From Nematostella vectensis (Eukaryota; Cnidaria; Anthozoa; Actiniaria; Edwardsiidae), in contig NC_064048.1 in NCBI RefSeq assembly GCF_932526225.1, positions 3,613,597-3,673,596 on the forward strand: 60,000 bases of DNA, written 5' to 3'. The notes below the pieces were generated by a model. That model made no database searches and was not told the origin of the DNA. It saw only the letters and a program-made list of their open reading frames with translations. The position numbers and the translations under genes were made by a program. Positions 1-9,499 of the stretch are shown here, piece by piece (within the stretch, counting starts at the first letter, position 1; each line of letters opens with the position of its first letter).

Positions 1-1744
1 ATGGTACACATGAATTTTCCCAGAAATTGTCTTTCAATGAGTTCTCTTATTAGTTATATTATGGGCTATGGAGCTTTAATTTAACCAGCGCAGCTGTAAT
101 TAATAGGCCCGTCAGCAGGAAAAAATATGCTACCGATGAGGGAAATTTTTCATAGCCTATTGTGCGTTGATAAATTATACCATGACAACTCGTTACGGCC
201 CTATGTTATTTTAAAGTCAAAGTATCACAATTGTTTCAGAGGCGAGAGCCTCGCTCTACCCCATGCTAGTTACGGGCCAAAGCGGGGGCGCCGGCAGACG
301 TCCTTGACTTCCAACCACTCGGTCGTATGAAGCCGAAAACCCTAGCTAATAGCGTTCCATGATTTATATTTTCATTTTGTAAAAACAGGATATCGAACTA
401 ATATAGATCGGCAGCGGTTGCTGGCGTCTACAGATATGGCGCTCAAAACCTTCTGATCGTTAGAATAATAGAATAATTCTGGCTTACGTCAGGTTTCGGG
501 CTAAACGTGTTCTCTCTTAAGGTTGACGCTAGTATCGTCAAAAGTTTTTGAACACTTGTCTAGGAAAAATCCTTTGATTGGAAAAGAAATCCCCGCGGAC
601 CCTTGGCACATGCTAGCGTACGCGCATCATTCTGAAAAGTCTCTTTCAGTATGTTTAAGAATAACTTTCTCCTCTTAATTACAATAACGGTCCGCCGATC
701 ACTGATCCGCACCTTAGGAAATGCCTGTTAAACTCTGTCCTTTGGTAGAAAACGGTTAAAGGATTTATCATTCCCAAAATCTCCCAAGCGTGTCTCATGT
801 ACATTGTGGAGCTCGGACATCAGAAAAAGGAACGTACCATTTTCAACAGCCTCCATTATATTCTGTTAATATATTCTATAAGCCTGAAAAAAGCTCTATA
901 CTTTTTTTATCATCCTCTCTCGCTTCCTGGAGACCTTTCCTTTTCTTATGCTCCACGGCCCTTTCCATCCCTGAGGTCATCATAAAAATATAGTCCTCTA
1001 TTGGTGCGGCGATTCGTTGGAGGTTGGTTGCTATCCTGTTAAAAGCATGCGATGCGTTCAACCTCATCACTATGATGCACTCGTAGGGAGCAATAAGCAC
1101 TGTTTTTTTTTTTTCGTAGTGCCTCTGCTGGTCAGCTTTTTTTAAAGTGCTTTCAAGCATTAATACCGCAAATTTGTGACAATTTCTGTGCCATTTTGCG
1201 TTATTTGCGCGACAAAGAGTTTCTACAGATGTTTTTTCTTGCAGAACATCCAAATCCTCTAATATTCTCAAGAAAAGAATCACAACCTAATAACTTTGAT
1301 TAAGGAGGCATATCTAAAGCATCTTATTGGTCTTTGGTGTCTAGTTGACAGACACTTACAAAGCCCCCTTATTAAATCCATCTCTACCTCTTTTTAATTA
1401 GCCAACGTCAAAATACCCGATAATTGCGATAAATCGCAGATTTAGAAGAAATAAATTTAAAATCAAGACAAAATTTCATATTTAGTAGGTTATAGACATT
1501 GTGTGTCCTTGATATATAAAAAATGGGCCTTTTTTACCTAAAATACGCAATTTTATGAGGTACTTACAGTGGATTTCACCACAGGGAGCACGTGATGGAC
1601 GCTTTTTTCTAATTTTTATTCCGTTATTACACAAAATCCTCAAGTGGTACCGGTGGGCACTGGTCTCAAAATTAATAAGCATCCTCTTGGCTATCTTTAT
1701 GCTAGTGCTTTTGTCCGCTATGTATAGATTGAAACATTAAGCGA
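1..1744. other. No confident gene; AT-rich intergenic or intronic DNA
   Basis: I see no domain-bearing reading frame here apart from the weak minus-strand remnant at 876-1283. The other short open frames have no recognisable motif and overlap in several frames. If the KLHL exon at 2842-4037 belonged to a complete gene, its downstream Kelch exons would be expected leftward, but I see no Kelch-like segment in this stretch. Confidence 0.5.
876..1283 (-). pseudogene. Possible remnant of a transposon-associated protein
   Basis: A 135-codon open frame. Its first third has a pattern resembling a segment common in uncharacterised, often repeat-borne invertebrate proteins: Leu-Cys-x-x-x-Asn-Ala-x-Trp-His-x-x-Cys, then basic residues ending in a KKK run. 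The rest shows no domain. No start context, intron or partner exon can be assigned. The resemblance is from memory of such proteins and is weak; a chance ORF cannot be excluded. Confidence 0.25.
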
Positions 1745-1862
1745 CCGTCCCCCTCCCCTTATCCCCCTCCCCTTATCCCCCCTCCCCTTATCCCCCCTCC
1801 CCTTATGCCCCCTCCCCTTATGCCCCCTCCCCTTATGCCCCCCTCCCCTTATGCCCCCTTAT
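1745..1862. repeat. CCCTCCCCTTATSCC minisatellite, left part
   Basis: About eight copies of a 14-16 bp pyrimidine-rich unit (core CCCCTCCCCTTAT followed by C or G). The same unit resumes at about 2465 on the far side of the LINE fragment, so the two blocks look like one array split by an insertion. Confidence 0.9.
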
Positions 1863-2402
1863 TTGGCTGACTGACACAAACACTCCCGAAGCAACTTACA
1901 GTTTTCTTCAACAAAGGCTTTATGACATTGAACAACAGACATGGCTTAGCTCTATTCAAAATGACAACAGAAAAGACCAAGCCCAAAAGAACAAATTGCG
2001 TACGCTTAGAAAGTTTAAACTGTCCCACAATTTAGAAGATTATCTAACGCACGTAAAAAATATTGACCATAGGATTGCCCTTACTAAATTCAGGCTAAGC
2101 AATCATAAGCTAGCAATTGAAACTGGAAGGTATGAAAAGCCATATAAAAAACCTAACGGAAGAAAATGCTTAGTATGCCAGACAGGTAAAGTGGAGGATG
2201 AAGAGCATTTTCTGTTAGAATGTCCGGCCTATAAAGATGATCGGGATAATTTACTGGATTTTCTTAAAACGCATGCAGGTATCAATGTTAGACACCATGC
2301 CAACAAAAAAATAACTTCGTCAGAATTATGGGATTAAGCCGGAATGAAAACGTGAATCGGCGCTTAGCAAAACATATTTTTGAATGTATGAAGGCAAGAA
2401 AT
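1863..2402 (+). pseudogene. LINE reverse-transcriptase C-terminal fragment, frameshifted
   Basis: The frame is open from about 1863 (directly after the minisatellite) to 2335. It reads like the C-terminal tail of a non-LTR retrotransposon ORF2: a helix-rich stretch, the motif KFRLSNHKLAIETGRY, then a zinc-knuckle-like C-x2-C ... H-x4-C segment (CLVC ... EEHFLLEC) and an ECPAYKDDR ending. At about 2330 the frame shifts by one base; the typical LINE ending (LSRNENVNRRLAKHIFECMKAR) continues in the next frame to about 2400. There is no catalytic palm, so this is a 5'-truncated dead copy. The start is defined by the array edge, not by an ATG. Confidence 0.8.
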
Positions 2403-2405
2403 GTG

Positions 2406-2805
2406 AAGCTTGGTCTATCCATCCATCCATCCATCCATCTATCCACCCACCCACCCACCCACCCACCCTCCCTCCCCTTATCCCCCCTCCCCTTATCCCC
2501 CCTCCCCTTATGCCCCCCTCCCCTTATGCCCCCCCTCCCCTTATGCCACCTCTCCTTATCCCCCTTTCCCTTATCCCTCCTCCCCTTATGCCCCCTCCCC
2601 TTATCCCTTCTCCCCTTCTCCCCCCTCCTCTTATGCCCCCCTCCCCTTATCCCCCCCTCCCATATGCCCCCCTCCCCTTATGTCCCCTCCCTTATGCCCC
2701 CCTCCCCCTATGCCCCCTCCCATTATCCCCCCTCCCCTTTTGCCCCCCTTATCCCCCCTCCCCTTATTCCCCTCCTTATGCCCCCTTTCCCCCACTCCGT
2801 TGTAG
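2406..2805. repeat. ATCC/CACC tract followed by CCCTCCCCTTAT minisatellite, right part
   Basis: A short (ATCC)n then (CACC)n run (about 2415-2470) directly follows the LINE fragment and looks like its 3' simple-repeat tail. It passes into some 20 copies of the same pyrimidine unit seen at 1745-1862. The proline-, serine- and leucine-rich open frames across it, in three plus-strand frames, are artefacts of the repeat. Confidence 0.9.
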
Positions 2806-2841
2806 AAATCCTAGATATCCTACTACACGTGAACGGTGTAC

Positions 2842-4037
2842 CTTGAAACGCTGTTTAGCGGTCGACCTCGGTTCCAACCTCCCACGGTATACAGGAATCC
2901 ATTGAGTTCCGCCACACCAAGTGCAGAGATTTCTTTATTCATCGGCGCAACGCCAGACCACGTGTTAGTCCGATAATCAAACCGCTCCATACTGGCTAGA
3001 TGTCCATTAAGAGATACGCCCCCTACAGTGTAAATAAAGCCTTCTGAGTGGACAGCGCCGTGACTAAATCGAGGTATAAGCATCGGCGATAGACTGTACC
3101 AGCGGTTATCTTCCGGAATAAAACATTGAGTTGATGATCGTAGCTCGTCCCCAGGCCCCCATATCGTGACTATCGCGTCCACAGGGCCCTGGGTACTAGC
3201 ACGGGGGCGGGGCACTAAGCACGTGGTTGCGTCTTCCGATAGCTGGCTGCGAAACGCGAAATGTTTCATAACTTGGTAAACTAGCCTCATACAATCTAGA
3301 CTATCGCGGATTAAGGGCTCTGTTTCCATATTTTCTACAATGTAGTATTTGGATATGAATGGAAGGCGAATGCAGCGTAAAAGGGCGGGAAAGCTGGCTC
3401 GTCTTTTTTCTTCATCGTTTTTAGTCCATTGTAAAAGCGCCTCAAATACTTGAGTCTCTTCATCAACGACTAATCCATCACAAGATATAAGCCTTTCCAA
3501 TTGTACCGGGTCTAGCGATAAGAATTCCTCACACCTCGAAACCTCTACAAAGTTGTCAAGAATATAACATTCCGCTTTAGTTTGTAGCTCTGGGCAGTCA
3601 AACGTCTCGGCAAATGATCGGACAGACAAGCAATTTCCAGGAGTTAGAGTGTCTTCCAAGAACTCACTTCCTTTACGCTTGAGCCCACCAACAAGTAAAT
3701 AATCAGCAGCAAACACTAGGTCCTTGGCGTTCGTTTCTGTAAGGTTGACTTATCCGGTGTAAATATAACAAAGTAATTCGTCCATTGTACTTGACTTGAA
3801 ATCTTCAAAATTGACTTCGGTTTCGTTTTGCTCTTTCATATCAGTGGTAAAAAGCCCAAGAAAATAGGAGCTACCGGCTGCCAGAACATTTTTATGAGCT
3901 GGAAAGCGGGTTCCATCAGCTATAAGTACGACGTCGCAAAGAATTTCTTGCCGTCTGAAATTATCCATGCTTCGGAAAAGTATATCTCGGTGGCTTTCTT
4001 CCGGGTGAAATTCCCTCGAGTCCTCTTTTGAGAGCAT
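2842..4037 (-). pseudogene. Kelch-like (KLHL) BTB-BACK-Kelch exon with in-frame stop
   Basis: KLHL proteins are substrate adaptors of cullin-3 ubiquitin ligases. From ATG at 4037 the frame gives an N-terminal BTB domain (ILCDVVLIADGTRFPAHKNVLAAGSSYF), then a TAA at 3750-3752 immediately after the YIYTG motif. The same frame continues without shift through the rest of BTB (VNLTETNAKDLVFAADYLLV), a full BACK domain and two Kelch blades (ending NGFLYTVGG). The exon probably ends at 2842, where TCAAG is followed by a GTACAC donor. KLHL proteins usually have about six blades, and the remaining exons are not visible in the window. The stop could be a disabling mutation, a polymorphism or a sequence error; everything else is well conserved, so the lesion looks young. 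Confidence 0.75.
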
Positions 4038-4059
4038 GGTTGTCAATTCGAAAAACACC

Positions 4060-5992
4060 GTCCACTTACTTATAAGCAGTTTTAGTCTTATCTGCCAAAT
4101 TGGTACAAAAGCATAACCTTATATTGCTCCATTTCTTTGTTCATGGAGATTTTCGTGAGCGTATCGGGGGGAAAATGTAAACACGTATTATTTGCATTTT
4201 GCCACGACACAAACAGGTGCGCACCAAATATGGTTATGCTCCCCATTTATGGTTAACATCTGCATAACAAAATCCGTTACTGATTTAATATTATAAGGAC
4301 GCCAAAAACGAGTAGGATTTAACACCTTATTTTTCATTTTGTTTTATAGTCTTTTTTATCACATACACGATATGTGTACAAATTAATACGCTTCTAAAAA
4401 TCGTCCGCATTCTCTTAACATTTGACTAGGGAAATGTTGAAAAATTTCGAACAGTAACCTTGGGAAAGCGATGGCTAAATTCGAGACTTGCCGAGGCGCC
4501 GAGACACGTGTTTCAAAATCCGAGCTTTTCCTGTCTCTTTTGTTTTCCGAGCTTGCTTTTGGATGACTTGCTTGAGGTATGTCATAAAAATCAGTTGAAA
4601 AAAGAATAAGTTACAATACATTTTTGCTACACTACGAATGAAACTCATAGCATGGCAACAACATACAACAGATCGCAATTAGCAAAAATTCGGGGCCCTG
4701 AGATCGCGTTTAAAAACCCGGGACTCCGAGACCGTGGTAAAAGTAGACGGAGGCTCCTAGACCCCTAAAAATGTTAAAAAACGAGACTTCGAGACTTGCG
4801 TAAAAAACGCCAAGATTCCGAAACTTTGCGAGACTTTCGAAATTTGGAGATCATCATCACTACCCCTAAACCTGAATGGCCCGAATAAAGTAATTATTAG
4901 CTGCTTAATTAAATATGCAAGAACATTTTAATTGATTAAAACGTACATTAGGATCTCTCTTGTTACTTTTTTAAATATGTAAATCATTTTTTATCAAAAC
5001 AGTCGGAATCTTTCGGCAGCTGTCTTTTTAAGATCATTTTGTCAGCTATATTTCGCTTTAGTTGCTTTATATTGTTCCTACCATTCTCTCTTTTCCCCTT
5101 TTTAGAAAAGGGAGACTTAAAGCTAAAAGTTTTAGATTGATAATATCTCATTGCGTCAGTCGTTTCCTGGTTACTCAAGTTTTGGTAACAATTTTAACTG
5201 TGAAGTCAATCGTTTTCAAGGTAACATTTGTTTCAAATAATACTAATGATGATCTTTTTTAGCCTATAATAATATTTATATAAACTACATATTTATCTAA
5301 AAGCATAGGAACCATAAAAAACTGCGAACAGGAGGGCAAACAAAAAAATACTGTTGGGTCATCAATTTAATTTAGGTGTTTTGTAAGCAGTGAAAATAAA
5401 ACAACAAAAACGAAGTGAAAACCACCAGCAAAAAGAATTATACTTAACGTAATTGGCGTAATTCGCTATCCCATTGTTTAAAAAGCAGATCATATCAATA
5501 TTTGGGTGACCTTCAAACCTGCTCGGTCAATCTCTTAAAGGCCTGGGTCTCAGGGCTTTTCAAGATTAGTGGAGATAAAGATTTGACCAAGCGATCAATT
5601 TTTTCTTGACAAATTCTTGCCGCATGTCTAAAATTGACAGGAACCAGCATTTTTCACCATGTTTTCTGGAGATCAGGGAGCAGAAAAACTCTTCTAAATA
5701 TGGACATCAATGTCTATATAAGGCAATACAAACGAAGGACACTATCCATAGGGAATATGTTTGATATGAATGTTTAGTAAGGGAGGGGGGGGGGGGGGGA
5801 GGGGCTTGGTTAGTAACTGGGGCACAGTCCCTTAGTCGCTCAAAAACTATATTGAAATGACCAGCAGTGGCTTGCATGTGCGCTTCCTTAATATTGCATC
5901 GTATCTTCCCCATAAAATCTCAAGGCCTGCTACCGCTCTTTGCTTTGAAAATGAGCAATCACTCGTCAGTAACCTTCATCGATCGTTTTCAG
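4060..5992. other. No gene recognised; contains a short poly-G run
   Basis: An AT-rich stretch between two divergently placed genes. I searched it for the missing first exon(s) of the Ras-like gene (a P-loop GxxxxGKS) and did not see it on the plus strand. A run of about 13 G with one A interruption lies near 5786-5802. The upstream exon may lie outside the window, be diverged, or be too short for me to spot. Confidence 0.4.
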
Positions 5993-7733
5993 GGGGACAT
6001 CTCGCTGTACGAGTCGAGCATTCGCTGGGCAGACGCGTTTATCGTGGTGTACTCCATAACTGACAAGAACAGTTTTAACACTGCCGTACAGCTCGTCGAG
6101 GCCGTGTATTACGGTAAAGGGACGGACGAAGTGCATGTCGCCTTGGTAGGGAATAAGACCGACTTGGAACACTTTCGCACAGGTAGGAAGCGCCTTAAAG
6201 TGGAGAATCGAGGGGGATAAGACCGACTTGGAACACTTTCACTCAGGTAGGAAGCCCCTTAAAGGGGAGGGTCGAGGGGAACAAGACCGACTTGGAACAC
6301 TTTCGCACAGGTAGGAAGCGCCTTAAAGTGGAGGTTCGAGGGGGATAGGACCGACTTGGAACACTTTCACTCAGGTAGGAAGCCCCTTAAAGGGGAGGGT
6401 AGAGGGGAACAAGACCGACTTGGAACACTTTCGCACAGGTAGGAAGCGCCTTAAAGTGGAGGTTCGAGGGGGATAAGACCGACTTGGAACACTTTCACTC
6501 AGGTAGGAAGCGCCTTAAAGGGGAGGGTCGAGGGGAACAAGACCGACTTGGAACACTTTCGCACAGGTAGGAAGCGCCTTAAAGTGGAGGTTCGAAGGAA
6601 TAAGACCCACTTGGAACACTTTCGCCCAGGAAGGAAGCACCTTAAATGGGAAGTTCGAAGGAAATAAGGCCGACGTGGAACAATTTCGTGCGGGAAGGAA
6701 GCGTCTTAAAGGGAAGGGTCGAGGGGAATAAGGCCGATCTGAAACACTCTTGCCCAGGTAGGACCGCGTTACCATCGCAACCAAGACAAGCCCACCAGTT
6801 TTTCTTTAATTATAAGGGAATGAACAGTAGGGGCGTGACTGTGTCCCCTCCCCCTTGTATCGTACGCTCCCCTCTCGGTTTCTCGGCGCCCGATTCTCCC
6901 GCAAATGACCATTCATCTTTCCAGATAAATATAATTTTGTTTGAACACTTCACATAAGAGCGGATGGATCGATTGAAATTAACCTTTTTAGCAAACTCTC
7001 CCGCATTAGGCGGGAGTCTCAAGATTTTGGACCCCTTCTCCCGCTCTCCCGCGTTGAGCACAAAATCTCCCGCTTTTTAGCGATTTTTATCGCTTCCGAA
7101 AAATTATACTATAGAAAATAGTCATTTTTTCTATTTTCTACTAAAATATTTAAAACAATAATTCCCTTATCTTACACCCTCGTGAGATCTATAAGTGGAA
7201 TTGTTCGCAAGGCTTTCTTTACGGCAAACGACTGCGAGGTTAATCCACCCCTCCCCCTAAAAAATTAATATACCCCACCCCTCCCCCAAAAAAATTCTCA
7301 AGCCTTGAGATTTTCGGAGGTTGACAAGTATGCTTTTAGGTATCGGCAGACACAAACCTTTAAGTAACATTGAGTAAACCAGTTGACCCTTACTTCTTTC
7401 CTAATTATTACACTTCGCTGAAATAAATATGAAGTTTATAGTTATAATGTTTTCTTTTCAGTGTCTAAAAAGGAAGGCAAGTCAGCTGCAGAACAGCTCG
7501 GTTGTATGTTCTGCGAAGTGTCAGCCGCCGAGAGTTATGAGAACGTGCAAGTAGCACTGAACTCACTCTTTCGAAAAGTCTCCATTCATAAAAAATGTCT
7601 CAACGAGAAGGAGAAGAAAAGAAACGGCTCCACATCGTCTTCATCGGAAAAGAAAAAATACGGTTTCGGGAACGCCTTGTTTAAGCGAAAAAATGAACGA
7701 AAGGGTGGACAAAGAAGAATAGAATATATATGA
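5993..7733 (+). CDS. Ras-family small GTPase, RERG/RasL-like, last two exons (partial)
   Basis: Exon 5993-6182 (acceptor CGTTTTCAG, donor GTAGG) encodes the switch II to G4 region: IRWADAFIVVYSITDKNSF, then VALVGNKTD, where NKTD is the G4 guanine-specificity motif. Exon 7462-7733 (acceptor TTTCTTTTCAG) joins in frame as R-T-V-S-K-K-E-G and gives the G5-like CEVSAAES, a helix, and a Lys/Ser-rich basic tail ending in TGA at 7731-7733. The tail has no CAAX box, as in the RERG/RasL group of Ras proteins. The P-loop and switch I exon(s) were not found upstream. The 1,279 bp intron starts inside a 64 bp tandem array that repeats the exon end and its donor (separate entry). Function would be GTP-dependent signalling; the exact subfamily is inferred. 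Confidence 0.85.
6158..6775 (+). repeat. 64 bp array duplicating the Ras exon end and its splice donor
   Basis: About 9.6 copies of a 64 bp unit. Copy 1 is the real exon end: AATAAGACCGAC (Asn-Lys-Thr-Asp, the G4 motif), the last codons and ACAG|GTAGG. Copies 2-7 keep the donor almost intact and alternate between two variants (CGCACAG and CACTCAG), a roughly 128 bp dimer. Copies 8-10 have decayed. Only the first donor gives a full-length protein, because reading on meets a TAA at 6218-6220. Confidence 0.93.
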
Positions 7734-7985
7734 AGGTTCTTGAAACAGGATTTTGCTAAAAGATCCATCTGAATTTACCTAAGATTGGGAAAGGACGAAA
7801 GGGTGGAAAAGACACATACAGTATATAAAGGTTCTTGGAATAGGATTCTGCGAAAAGCTGAATTTACCTATTATTGGGAAAGGACAAAAGGTGGTAAAAG
7901 ACGAAAAGAGTATATATATATAAAGATTCTTGAAAAAGGATACTGCAAAGCCTATATGTGAATTTTAAAAGATTGGGGATCGATG
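7690..7985 (+). repeat. About 95 bp tandem repeat (3 copies) spanning the Ras stop codon
   Basis: The unit begins in the last coding codons (AACGAAAGGGTGGA), runs through the TGA and into the presumed 3' UTR (AGGTTCTTGAAACAGG ... GATTGGGAAAGGA). Two further diverged copies start near 7792 and 7880. The array therefore straddles the coding/3' UTR boundary. Confidence 0.75.
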
Positions 7986-8120
7986 AACGAGTATGAAGTG
8001 CATAGGCTGCTCTAAAAATAAGACCGGAAGCCATTATTCACTGTTGCAGTTATCCCTGTCGCACCAGTCCTGCGCATATGAGATGCGTTCGCTTGCGTAT
8101 GAAAGGAATTGGATTATAAA

Positions 8121-8276
8121 TACCAGGGCGTATACCAGGGGGAAAGCCCAGAGGACCACCCTCTAGAAACCAAAAATAAAGTAAATGTATGACACATTAT
8201 CTAGAATACAAGAGAAAATTCCTTGGAAGGGCCTTTTGGCTCTCCTCCTGTTAGAAATCCTGGCTACGCCGCTAAA
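8121..8276. mobile_element. MITE family B copy
   Basis: About 155 bp starting near CCAGGGGGAAAGCCC and ending TGGCTACGCCGC. Its interior (TAAAGTAAATGTATGACACAT ... CCTTGGAAGGGCCTTTTGG) matches the element at 46040-46188 in the same orientation, allowing for drift. No coding capacity. Confidence 0.65.
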
Positions 8277-8444
8277 TACATTCATAGCCCGGCGAGCAGG
8301 AACCTAACATTGGAGAACATGTTTGCCTAATATTTCTGATTTCCCTCATAGAACAGCAACTATTTTGCCAAAATGAAAGCCTGCTTGCATGTGCTGCTTG
8401 GAGTTATTATCGCGGAAAACCCGCTCTGTTCGATGATATCGCGC

Positions 8445-8785
8445 GAATTCCGGAGTCCGGATTCCAAACAAGTATAGACTAGATTTTAGTGTCACACTTT
8501 TTCAAAACACTTTTTTCATCGTAGTTTTTTTTAATAAAAAAAAGGAAGTAGACACGGATGCAGAAAACGTTCTTCTTTGGGTGTTTCTAGAAAGCAAGGG
8601 CTCAGTTTCTTCATCCGTTTGTTGTCAGGGTTTTGCAGAACATGAATTTCAATGAGTATGGATTCCAAACATATGAATTCCGGATTCCAAACTTACTTGG
8701 ATTCTGAATTCCTGACCATGGATTCCGGATTCCATTCGCTGGATTCCGGATTCCAAGGACTAAAAATCTCTGGATTCCGGATTAC
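8445..8785. repeat. Degenerate GGATTCCGGATTCCA repeats
   Basis: About ten irregularly spaced copies of a GGATTCCGGATTCCAAA-type motif, denser toward the right end. There are no open frames of note, and the spacing is too irregular for a regulatory array to be claimed. Confidence 0.7.
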
Positions 8786-9271
8786 CTTACATGGGGCAAG
8801 TTCCTGCTAGCAGGCTACTAAGATTATAATTAAAACCCATTATTGCTACTACTTAGTTTTGCAAAAGTTGGAAGAATTGTATATTCTCTCCAATTCTGTC
8901 CAAAATTCCAAACAAACAAACGAGCAGTAATTGTAAGTGCAGAACATTGTTGGCGGGGGAGGAAGAAATAGTCTGAATCGCCTGAATATTTTATTTTTTT
9001 TTTTCTCTAAGAAGAACCAATTTGATTGCAGAAGGCAGGTCTTTACGCGCAGGTGATTTCTATTTTTGGTTTTGAACTCAATTGACAAGGAACGATAGGT
9101 TTGTAACCTTATTTATATTACCAAGAAAAAAAAAGGTATCATATATAAGCATGCTCTAATTTTACAAAAACAACATTCAGTTAATTCTACTTATTCTAAT
9201 ATTAAATTCAAAGTGAAAATTTCATATCAGATTAAAAAATTACTTGGTACTCTGCGAACTCCCGTAGAATT

Positions 9272-9454
9272 CAGGCGCGTTTCCATGATTGGCCGAAACG
9301 GGTGGGGGTGCGCAGTCATAGGTATCTTATGGAAAAAAGCATAGTATTTGAAGATTCCTTAATAAGAAATGACACACCCGCCAAGGGGGGGGGGGGGGGT
9401 GGGGTGTGGTGGTAATGCTCGCGCACCCTGCGCACCCCCCTGTGTACGCGCCTG
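9272..9454. mobile_element. MITE family A, complete copy with CAGGCGCGT inverted ends
   Basis: Begins CAGGCGCGT and ends ACGCGCCTG (inverted). The interior contains TGCGCAGTCATAGGTAT and GCATAGTATTTGAAGATTCC, then a poly-G run of about 15 near 9387. The same interior occurs at 43011-43130 and, inverted, at 56506-56663. Non-coding; open frames through it are spurious. Confidence 0.85.
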
Positions 9455-9499
9455 AAATTTCCAACTTCAAAAACGCTTTCTGACTTCCATTTTTTAAAC

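Noticed and set aside
2328-2905. Proline-rich secreted-looking proteins in three frames
   Set aside because: They come from the CCTTAT minisatellite; only the first ~25 codons of one frame are meaningful (LINE tail).
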